Below, one piece after another: positions 1-6,001 of a stretch of DNA of 15,299 nt. The DNA is from RUG11247 sp050945995 (GTDB taxonomy: Bacteria > Bacillota > Clostridia > Christensenellales > Aristaeellaceae), in the NCBI GenBank assembly GCA_050945995.1, contig JBMNUA010000036.1, positions 1 through 15,299 of the forward strand. The letters are read 5' to 3'. Every line of letters begins with the position of its first letter. The first letter of the stretch is position 1. A model generated the notes under the pieces. The model searched no databases. It saw nothing but the letters and a program-made list of their open reading frames with translations, and was not told the origin of the DNA. Made by a program: the position numbers and the translations under genes.

Positions 1-142
1 TTTCCGCCGAGATCGAAAACGAAACGTCGTCAACCGCCGTCAGCTTCTTGCGGGAGAGCAGGCTGCCGATCTTAAAGACCTTGCTGACATGCTGAACCTC
101 GAGCATGTTCTTGCCCTTTTTCGCGGCTGTGTTTTCAGCCAT
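1..142 (-). CDS. Peptide/oligosaccharide ABC transporter ATP-binding protein (DppF/OppF type), partial
   Basis: Only the first 47 codons are in the window; the gene runs off the left edge. The visible protein starts MAENTAAKKGKNMLEVQHVS and continues with a KVFKIG stretch and a TAVDDVSFSI stretch, the usual opening of an OppF/DppF-type ATPase before its Walker A motif, which lies outside the window. It should be the second nucleotide-binding subunit of the importer encoded upstream, working on the cytoplasmic face with the DppD-like ATPase. The ATG at 142 is preceded by AAGGAGGG and overlaps the last 8 bp of the upstream ATPase gene, so the two are probably translationally coupled. Family assignment rests on position as last gene of the operon and on N-terminal sequence only; Walker and signature motifs cannot be seen. 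Confidence 0.85.
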   Translation of the reverse strand, partial: MAENTAAKKGKNMLEVQHVSKVFKIGSLLSRKKLTAVDDVSFSISAE

Positions 143-1115
143 GTTCCATTCCCTCCTTGTTCAGAAGATGACACGCGGCAAGGCGTCCGGGCATGACCTC
201 GCGGAACTCGGGCACGCGCTTTGTGCAAAGATCGAACGCCTTCGGGCAGCGCGGCGCGAAGCGGCAGCCCGGGGGCGGGTTGCGCAGCGAGGGCGGCTCG
301 CCCTGGATGCCCACGCGCTGGCTCTTGTCGCCCACGCGCGGCAGGGCGTTGATGAGCATCTCCGTATAGGGATGCACGGGGTTTGCGAACATCTCGGTGG
401 TCTTGCCGATCTCCATGATCTTGCCGGAGTACATGATCGCGATGCGGTCGGTGATCTGATAATGCACGCCCAGGTCGTGGCTGACAAACACCATGGTGTT
501 TTTGAGCTGTTTTTGAAGCTGCATTAAAAGCATCAGTATGCCGCGCTGCACCACCACGTCGAGCGCGGTGGTCGGCTCGTCGGCGAGCACGATCCGCGGG
601 TTCATGAAGGTCGCAAGCGCGATGATCACGCGCTGGCGCATGCCGCCGGACAACTGGAAGGGATACGAATCGAGTACATCCGGCGAGAGATTGAGCGCGA
701 CAAGGTAGTCCTCCACGCGCTTGAGCGTCTGCTCGGGCGTCTCGCGCTTTCTATCCTCCGCGGGGATGGAGTCCATAAACTGGTTCTTCAGCCGCGCGAT
801 GGGGTTGAGAACCGACATCGCCGCCTGCGGGACATAGGAGATGTTGTTCCACCAGGTGCTGCGGATTTGCCCCGTCTTGTACTCAAACGGCGCGCCATCC
901 TTTTCCCCGGTGATGATGATCTGCCCCTTGTCCACCTGCAGCGGGAACTCGATGATGTCGTAAAGGACCTTCATGAGCGTGGATTTCCCGCAGCCGGACT
1001 CGCCGGCGATGCCGAAAATCTCGTTGTCGTACACATCGAAATGAACATCCTCTACAGCGACGACATCTCCGTCCAGTGTCTGATAAGAGGCGGTAAGATG
1101 GTCGATTTTTAGCAT
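135..1115 (-). CDS. Peptide/oligosaccharide ABC transporter ATP-binding protein (DppD/OppD type)
   Basis: This is a 326-residue ATPase that would power import through the two permeases encoded just upstream. All nucleotide-binding motifs are present: Walker A GESGCGKST (residues 38-46), Q-loop Gln97, signature LSGGMRQ (155-161), Walker B IVLADE (175-180) and the switch His213 in VSHD. After the ATPase core comes the C-terminal extension typical of OppD/DppD, containing GEPPSLRNPPPGC and four cysteines (284, 290, 297, 315). In related OppD/DppD proteins such cysteines bind a [4Fe-4S] cluster; I infer the same here. The start ATG shares one base with the stop of the permease gene (TAATG), and the 3' end overlaps the next ATPase gene by 8 bp. 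Length is normal for the family. The transported substrate cannot be read from this protein. Confidence 0.96.
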   Translation of the reverse strand: MLKIDHLTASYQTLDGDVVAVEDVHFDVYDNEIFGIAGESGCGKSTLMKVLYDIIEFPLQVDKGQIIITGEKDGAPFEYKTGQIRSTWWNNISYVPQAAMSVLNPIARLKNQFMDSIPAEDRKRETPEQTLKRVEDYLVALNLSPDVLDSYPFQLSGGMRQRVIIALATFMNPRIVLADEPTTALDVVVQRGILMLLMQLQKQLKNTMVFVSHDLGVHYQITDRIAIMYSGKIMEIGKTTEMFANPVHPYTEMLINALPRVGDKSQRVGIQGEPPSLRNPPPGCRFAPRCPKAFDLCTKRVPEFREVMPGRLAACHLLNKEGMEHG

Positions 1116-1957
1116 TACAATCTACCTCTCTTCTTGGAAATGTACTCGTTGTAGCCGGTGATCAGCATAAACAGCGATATAAAGAGCACCATCGTCGTCA
1201 CGATCGGGGAGCCGACCCAGAGCCAGCGCCCGCCGAGGATGGCGTTTCTGTCGCGCGCCCATTTGATCATGTTCCCGAGCGTGGGCAAGTTCGAGGACGA
1301 AAGCCCGAGAACCGCAAGGCTCGACTCCTGCCCGATGGCGACCAGGATCGCGTTCATGAAGTTGGAAAGCGACCAGGTGAGCAGGTACGGCAGGATCTCC
1401 GTGACGACGATTTGCAAAATGCCCTCGCCCGAGAACCGCGCGGTGCTGATGAAATCGCGCTCGCGCATGGAAAGGCACATCGCGCGCACATGGCGCGCGG
1501 GGTGCGCCCACGCAAACAGCGAGAGCACCAGCGCAATCGGCAGGATCGTGAGCGAACCGCTCATCAGCGCCGTCATGAGGATCAAAACCGGCAGCGAGGG
1601 GATGACGATGAAGGTGTCGGAGATCGTCATCATCACGCGGTCGAGCGCGCCGCCCACAAAGCCGGCGATCAGCCCGTAGAGCACGCCCACCACCGTCCCG
1701 AACACGCCCACGATCACGCCGATCATGATCGAGTTGCGAAGTGAGAACATGAGCATCCAGAACGTGTCCTGCCCGAGCGCGGTCGTGCCGAGCAGGTTTT
1801 CGCTCGAAATCGGCAGGTTCTTTTTATAGGTGTTGTACTCGATGATGTTGGGCCCTGTGTAGAGCTGCGTTAAGATAAACGCGCAGATGACAAGAATCCC
1901 AACCGCGACAAAGCCAATCTTGAAGCGGGCAGATGTGTTGTTCCAAATTTTTTTCAT
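1115..1957 (-). CDS. ABC transporter permease (DppC/OppC type)
   Basis: This 280-residue membrane protein is the second transmembrane half of the importer. It has an N-terminal segment at about 13-31, then a loop with the family motif LLGTTALGQDTFW (55-67). The core membrane segments lie at about 76-100, 118-151, 188-208 and 248-268. The cytoplasmic EAA loop that contacts the ATPases is at about 164-193 (RERDFISTARFSGEGI). It ends with a short Lys/Arg-rich tail, as expected for a cytoplasmic C-terminus. The ATG at 1957 follows an AAAGGGGGC ribosome site and lies 15 bp after the preceding permease gene; the stop overlaps the start of the ATPase gene by one base. All of this is consistent with a single five-gene transcript and one-to-one subunit production. 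It is slightly shorter than many DppC proteins but shows no missing core element. Confidence 0.95.
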   Translation of the reverse strand: MKKIWNNTSARFKIGFVAVGILVICAFILTQLYTGPNIIEYNTYKKNLPISSENLLGTTALGQDTFWMLMFSLRNSIMIGVIVGVFGTVVGVLYGLIAGFVGGALDRVMMTISDTFIVIPSLPVLILMTALMSGSLTILPIALVLSLFAWAHPARHVRAMCLSMRERDFISTARFSGEGILQIVVTEILPYLLTWSLSNFMNAILVAIGQESSLAVLGLSSSNLPTLGNMIKWARDRNAILGGRWLWVGSPIVTTMVLFISLFMLITGYNEYISKKRGRL

Positions 1958-1972
1958 GTTGCATTGCCCCCT

Positions 1973-2965
1973 TTAAGAATAGCGCACGCGCGGATCGATG
2001 AGCGGATAGAGCAGGTCCGCAATCAGCGTCGCCGAGGAGATGGCGACAATCGAGATCGACACCGTGGCCAATATCATATTATAGTCCGCCTGCATGATCG
2101 CCTTTTGCACGAGCTGACCGACGCCGGGGTATTGGAAGATGATTTCCGTCATCAACGCGCCGCCGAATATGCCGCCCAGGCTGATCGCAAGGCCGGACAC
2201 CTGCGGGAGGATGGAATTGCGAAACACATATTTGCGTGCGATGCGCCCCTCGGGGATGCCGCGAAAGCGCGCATAGCGCACGAATTCTTCCTGCGCGGTG
2301 TCGGCGGAAACCGCCTTCATGCTGATCACCCACCAGCCGAAGCCGACGAGGATCATCGTAAGCGCGGGCAAAATCGAACTGCGAATCAGGCTTGTGATGT
2401 AGTCGCTGAACGAACCGCTTGTCATGATGGTGGTCACTATCGGAAACAGCTTCCAGATATAGCAGAAGAAGATTTGGACAACAAGCGCGAGTATGAAATA
2501 CGGGATCGGGTAGAGAAAGATCGCGATATACTCGAGGATGACAGACGAGATTTTGTTGCGCCGGAAGCCGGCGAGGATGCCGATGGTATTGCCGATGATC
2601 CACGCAACCAGCGTCGTCGTCAGGGAAAGCCCGATGGTGTAGGGCAGAAAGCGCGCCACAATCGTCGAGGCGTCGGACGGGAAGTTCATGAGAGACGGTC
2701 CAAAGTCGAACACCACAACGCCCTTCAAAAACCGCACATACTGCTCAAACAGCGTGCCGTCAAGCCCGTACTGGATGCGCAACTGCTCGCGCAGCAGCTC
2801 GACCGCCTCCGCCTGCAGGCTGGTTTTCGAGAGCATCTGCTGGATGTAGCTCTCGACCGGGTCGGAGGGGAAGAACCGCGGTATGAAGAACATGAATGAT
2901 ATTCCGATGAATATCACCAAAAACCACGAAAGCACCCTGCCGCCCAGATACTTTGCAAATTTCAT
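1973..2965 (-). CDS. ABC transporter permease (DppB/OppB type)
   Basis: This 330-residue protein is the first transmembrane subunit of the importer. The membrane segment at about 10-28 is followed by a long outer loop containing the DppB-type PSDPVESY and YGLDGTLFEQYVRFLKG stretches. Five further segments follow (about 105-132, 142-170, 198-218, 257-280, 297-318). The EAA loop is at about 225-255 (EEFVRYARFRGIPEGRI), and the late motif TEIIFQYPGVGQL (273-285) is diagnostic of DppB/OppB proteins. The ATG at 2965 has an AAGGGG site 9 nt upstream. The gene is separated from the binding-protein gene by 74 bp that hold a GC-rich hairpin, which could reduce or uncouple permease expression relative to the abundant binding protein. 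Confidence 0.95.
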   Translation of the reverse strand: MKFAKYLGGRVLSWFLVIFIGISFMFFIPRFFPSDPVESYIQQMLSKTSLQAEAVELLREQLRIQYGLDGTLFEQYVRFLKGVVVFDFGPSLMNFPSDASTIVARFLPYTIGLSLTTTLVAWIIGNTIGILAGFRRNKISSVILEYIAIFLYPIPYFILALVVQIFFCYIWKLFPIVTTIMTSGSFSDYITSLIRSSILPALTMILVGFGWWVISMKAVSADTAQEEFVRYARFRGIPEGRIARKYVFRNSILPQVSGLAISLGGIFGGALMTEIIFQYPGVGQLVQKAIMQADYNMILATVSISIVAISSATLIADLLYPLIDPRVRYS

Positions 2966-2988
2966 CTATTCGCACCCCTTATACGACC

Positions 2989-3006
2989 GCCCGCCTTGCG
3001 GCGGGC
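2989..3006 (-). promoter_or_regulatory. Intercistronic stem-loop with GNRA tetraloop
   Basis: In the minus-strand transcript GCCCGCC pairs perfectly with GGCGGGC across a GCAA (GNRA) loop. No run of U follows, so it is not a normal intrinsic terminator. Placed between the binding-protein gene and the first permease gene, it most likely shields the 3' end of the binding-protein message from exonucleases, as intercistronic hairpins do in other importer operons. The role is inferred; the pairing is seen directly. Confidence 0.6.
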
Positions 3007-3039
3007 AGTCGCCAGATTCAGTCGCCGAAGCGAGGGTTC

Positions 3040-4962
3040 TTATTGGGCGGCCTCGAGCCTCGGAATGGTGAACTTGAAGTTCGACCACCACCACCACGGT
3101 CCCTCATAGGGATTCTCGGCGGTCGGGAAGCCGGTCCAGTAGGCTTCGTTGATCGGGACGATCTTCGTGCCGGCGTGGACGGGGATGTTATAGTGCATCT
3201 CGAACGTCAGCTTCAGGAACTCGGTCATCAGATCGTAGCACTCTTCGCCCTTGGGATCGACGTTGGCAGCGGCCTTGACGACCTCAGTGATCTGGGCAGC
3301 GAGCTCCGGCTCGGAGAGGTACATGCGGTAGGCGGAGACGCCAGTCGCGGTTTCGCCGAGCTCATAGTAGAAGGTTTCGGTGTTCCAGCCGGTGATGTTG
3401 TTGTAGAAGTCCTGCACATAGGCGGAGCAGTTGGGCCAGTTGTCGTTGACCTGGAAGTCGCCAAGGTTCGTGCGGGTGCCGATGTCAGCGCCGGTGAGCG
3501 TGGTGACCTCGACGGTGATGCCGAACTTGCTCCACTGGTCTGCGACGGCCTTGCTCGAACGGGCGGCCTGGGTGGAGGAATCCTCGGGATGCACGAGCAC
3601 CTCGATCGTCCACGGCTCGCCGTTCCAGTACCACTTGCCGTCCACGAGCTCGAAGTCGTCGCGGGCGAGCAGAAGCTCGGTCGCCGCCTCGACGTCGGTG
3701 CGGTAGTAGCCGTTGCCGAACATGACCTTGATCTCCTCCTCGGAGTAGCCGCCAAGGTCATAGCCGTAATCCTCGATCAGGGACGTTGCGATCTTCGAGG
3801 CGATGTCGGGATCCCAAACTTTGATGCCGGTATCGCCGATCGTGAACTCGTTGAGCCAATCGCTCATGGGCTTGACGTACATGTTCTCCATCGCGGTGAT
3901 CGACGGAACGACCATCGGCGACATGCGTCCGATGCCCTCGAACACGTTCTGGGTGACCTCGATCCAATCGCAGCAAAGGGTGAGCGCCCAGCGGACGTTC
4001 ACATCGTCAAACGGAGCGATGCCGCAGTTGAAGTTCGGGCCCTTGGAGCACGCGTCGTCGGTGTTGGCGTAGGGGAACTCCTCGTACCAGGCGCGGACGG
4101 ATTCAGACGAATCGAGCATGAGCAGAAGGTCCTCGTAGGAGACTTCGTTCATGACGTCCACCTGGTTGCTGATCATCGCCATCACGCGCGACTCGGTGTT
4201 GCCGAACACGCGGTAGAGGATGTACTGCGGCGCGGGCTCTCCAAAGAGGATGCCGGTGGGCGTCGCGTCCCAATCGGCGCGCTTCTCGTAGAGAATCCAG
4301 GTGCCGAGCTCGTCGTAATCCTTCACGACGTACTGCTCGACGGCGAGGGGCGCCTCGTCACGGAAGGAGAGGACGTCTTCGACCTGGCTGTAGACGTGCT
4401 CGGGCACGATGCGGAAGCCGCAGCCCCACATGTTGACGCCCAAGGTGGTCATGATGCGCGGGAACGGGGCCTTGCAGTAGACCTTCATCGTGTAATCGTC
4501 GATGACTTCCGCGCCCTCAAACAGGCTGTTGTAGAAGGCGTAGTCGCCGATTCCCTCGGTCGTCATGATCATGTTGAAGGTGAAATACACGTCGTTGGCA
4601 TCGAGCACTTCGCCGTCCGACCATTTCAGACCCTCGCGAATCTGGATGGTCCACTCGGTGTAGTCCTCGTTGGGGGTGGCAAGATCGGCGGCGACGGTGG
4701 AGATGGTCTCACCGGTCATGGTGTTGACATCCCACAGACCGTCCGCCCACATGATCTGGTGCATGCCCCAAGAAGCTTGCGTTCCGGTCATGTAAGGGTT
4801 GAACTGTCCCGGGTTTGCGTAGACATCCGCATCGGGCTCGCAGATGAGGGTCTGCGCGCGGGGTGTGCCAACATCGGTCATTTCCTCAGCGGAAGCGAAC
4901 GACGGGATCATCATGGCAATGACCAGCGCCAGCGCAAGTACCAGAGATACGCGTTTCGACAT
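3040..4962 (-). CDS. ABC transporter substrate-binding protein, family 5 (SBP_bac_5)
   Basis: This 640-residue extracellular binding protein would deliver substrate to the permeases that follow. Residues 1-25 form a Sec signal peptide (MSKR, a hydrophobic core, then SFASA) with a type I cleavage site before Glu26; there is no lipobox cysteine. The mature part shows family 5 landmarks: LADGLW-like MWADGLWDV, a WTIQIREGLKWSDGE stretch followed by DANDVYFTFN, and RWALTLCCDW. The C-terminus is aromatic-rich (YWTGFPTAENPYEGPWWWW). At 640 residues it is longer than typical dipeptide or oligopeptide binders (about 500-550) and closer in size to family 5 proteins that bind oligosaccharides in Thermotoga-like bacteria, so the ligand may be a sugar; this is inference. 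The ATG at 4962 was preferred over one 24 codons upstream because it follows AAAAAGGAGG and starts the signal peptide exactly. It is the first gene of the operon. Confidence 0.95.
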   Translation of the reverse strand: MSKRVSLVLALALVIAMMIPSFASAEEMTDVGTPRAQTLICEPDADVYANPGQFNPYMTGTQASWGMHQIMWADGLWDVNTMTGETISTVAADLATPNEDYTEWTIQIREGLKWSDGEVLDANDVYFTFNMIMTTEGIGDYAFYNSLFEGAEVIDDYTMKVYCKAPFPRIMTTLGVNMWGCGFRIVPEHVYSQVEDVLSFRDEAPLAVEQYVVKDYDELGTWILYEKRADWDATPTGILFGEPAPQYILYRVFGNTESRVMAMISNQVDVMNEVSYEDLLLMLDSSESVRAWYEEFPYANTDDACSKGPNFNCGIAPFDDVNVRWALTLCCDWIEVTQNVFEGIGRMSPMVVPSITAMENMYVKPMSDWLNEFTIGDTGIKVWDPDIASKIATSLIEDYGYDLGGYSEEEIKVMFGNGYYRTDVEAATELLLARDDFELVDGKWYWNGEPWTIEVLVHPEDSSTQAARSSKAVADQWSKFGITVEVTTLTGADIGTRTNLGDFQVNDNWPNCSAYVQDFYNNITGWNTETFYYELGETATGVSAYRMYLSEPELAAQITEVVKAAANVDPKGEECYDLMTEFLKLTFEMHYNIPVHAGTKIVPINEAYWTGFPTAENPYEGPWWWWSNFKFTIPRLEAAQ

Positions 4963-4999
4963 GGTTCTTCCTCCTTTTTGATTTCGGGCAAAGCCCAAG

Positions 5000-5091
5000 C
5001 TGCGCGACGTTTCGTGTGCGCGACCGGCGGGCACATGGTTTCGTATTCGTTAAGGCAGACGCATGTTTCCGCCCGGTCACGTCGCTTGCAG
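5000..5091 (-). promoter_or_regulatory. Leader stem-loop of the ABC importer transcript
   Basis: In the predicted transcript starting near 5092, CUGC (5091-5088) and GCGACGU (5085-5079) pair with ACGUCGC-GCAG (5010-5000) with a 2-nt bulge. Inside this, GACCGG-GCGG (5078-5069) pairs with CGG and CCGGTC partners at 5030-5022 with a single bulged base. An 11-nt bulge separates the two helices on the 3' side. The fold lies at the very 5' end of the mRNA and about 38 nt before the start codon, so a message-stabilising or regulatory role is possible. I recognise no known riboswitch class. Confidence 0.45.
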
Positions 5092-5098
5092 TGAGTTA

Positions 5099-5127
5099 AT
5101 TATATTTTAAACAAATAGAATTGTCAA
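5099..5127 (-). promoter_or_regulatory. Sigma-A-type promoter of the ABC importer operon
   Basis: On the minus strand TTGACA (5127-5122) is followed after exactly 17 nt by TATAAT (5104-5099), a perfect housekeeping consensus. Transcription should begin near 5092, giving a leader of about 130 nt before the binding-protein ATG. A promoter this strong fits high production of a binding protein, and it implies control by a repressor or by the leader if expression is conditional. Confidence 0.85.
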
Positions 5128-5220
5128 CATCAAAATAACGAAATGCTGGCGATGCCTATAATTTCAAAACATAAAACGGTTCAAATCCACCAGAAAAATA
5201 TATTTGGATTTTTTGCGGTG

Positions 5221-5249
5221 TTGACAGGGCGTGTTTTTATCGATATACT
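5221..5249 (+). promoter_or_regulatory. Sigma-A-type promoter of the CPWC lipoprotein gene
   Basis: TTGACA (5221-5226) is separated by 17 nt from TATACT (5244-5249). The predicted transcript begins near 5256, about 40 nt before the GTG start at 5295. Only one base deviates from the -10 consensus. Confidence 0.8.
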
Positions 5250-5294
5250 CATGTTAACAAGCAAGGGTCAGGCGATTTGAGGGGAGGCGAGCGG

Positions 5295-5948
5295 GTGCGC
5301 AGATGGTGCAAAGCGCTCATTGTATTGCCGCTTTTGATGCTGGCGATCGGCTGCCGGGCGCAGGAAACAGGCGACGCGATGATGTTTAAGCAGGAACACG
5401 AGATACTCAACGGGCAGTACAATCTGGACGGTTCGCACATTTATCAATCAATTGAAGTTCCGCCGGATAATCATGTGATATACGCCGAACTGCTCGAGGT
5501 TTTGGATCTCATCGACGCGGGAAGCGGCGTCATCTACTTCGGGTTCCCGGAGTGCCCCTGGTGTCGGACGCTCGTCCCCGTGCTGTTTGAGGCGATTGCC
5601 GAGGCGGGCTACGAAGGCGACGTATATTATTGTAACTTCTTGGACGAGCGCGACCGGATGTCACTCGGCGAGGACGGCGAGATCGTGGTCGATCAGCCGG
5701 GCAGCGAGGCGTATGCGCGGCTGGTGGAGGTTTTGTACGATCATTTAGGTCCGTATAACGGTCTAAATGATGATGCGATCAAACGCGTCTATTTCCCGAC
5801 GACCGTGTTTGTGAAGGACGGCGAAGTGACGGGCGTGCACCTTGTTACGGTTGAGGGACAGGAGAGCGGCTACGACGCGCTGACCGAGGAGCAGCACGCG
5901 GAACTTCTGCGTTCGCTCACCGCGGACATACAGGCGCTGATGCAGTAA
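5295..5948 (+). CDS. Thioredoxin-fold lipoprotein with CPWC motif
   Basis: This 217-residue exported protein would act as a thiol-disulfide protein at the outer face of the membrane. Residues 1-20 form a lipoprotein signal (MRRWCKALIV then LPLLMLAIGC) with the lipid-accepting Cys20. A thioredoxin-like core follows: strand GVIYFGF, the redox motif CPWC at 87-90 in FPECPWCRTL, and a cis-proline loop YFPTTVFV around Pro168. This matches thioredoxin-like proteins sometimes labelled bacteriocin-transport accessory proteins, but the physiological partner is unknown and no bacteriocin gene is nearby. The GTG at 5295 was chosen because AGGGGAGG lies 7 nt upstream; the in-frame TTG at 5277 overlaps no ribosome site and would add six unneeded residues before the signal peptide. 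The gene stands alone between its own promoter and a strong terminator. Confidence 0.88.
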   Translation: MRRWCKALIVLPLLMLAIGCRAQETGDAMMFKQEHEILNGQYNLDGSHIYQSIEVPPDNHVIYAELLEVLDLIDAGSGVIYFGFPECPWCRTLVPVLFEAIAEAGYEGDVYYCNFLDERDRMSLGEDGEIVVDQPGSEAYARLVEVLYDHLGPYNGLNDDAIKRVYFPTTVFVKDGEVTGVHLVTVEGQESGYDALTEEQHAELLRSLTADIQALMQ

Positions 5949-5953
5949 AACGT

Positions 5954-5986
5954 AAGCGCGCCGGACGTGAACCGTCCGGCGCGCTT
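5954..5986. terminator. Bidirectional intrinsic terminator between convergent genes
   Basis: AAGCGCGCCGGACG (5954-5967) and CGTCCGGCGCGCTT (5973-5986) form a perfect 14-bp stem with a 5-nt loop. On the plus strand the stem is followed by TGCTATAT and on the minus strand by ACGTTTTAC; both U-tracts are short, but the stem is very stable. It lies between the stop of the CPWC gene and the stop of the beta-mannosidase gene and can end both transcripts. Confidence 0.85.
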
Positions 5987-6001
5987 TGCTATATCCGCTG
6001 T

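Larger units (their letters stand above)
4963..5294. other. 332-bp divergent intergenic control region
   Basis: This AT-rich gap separates the importer operon (leftward) from the CPWC lipoprotein gene (rightward). It holds one consensus promoter per direction, a long foldable leader for the importer transcript (5000-5091), and between the promoters a 7-bp inverted repeat AAATCCA-N15-TGGATTT at 5183-5211. That repeat ends 9 bp before the rightward -35 box and could be an operator. A nearby AAAACGGTT (5173-5181) resembles half of a CG-centred LacI-family site but is too degenerate to call. No additional gene is visible here. Confidence 0.6.

Noticed and set aside
2953..5094. A 713-codon open frame on the plus strand opposite the binding-protein gene
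   Set aside because: It lies wholly antisense to a clear SBP gene with signal peptide, promoter and ribosome site. Its product has no recognisable domain and a composition expected from the reverse complement of GC-rich codons.
5152..5162. An isolated TATAAT on the plus strand
   Set aside because: There is no -35 box at 16-18 nt and no extended -10 TGn; the better promoter lies downstream at 5221-5249.
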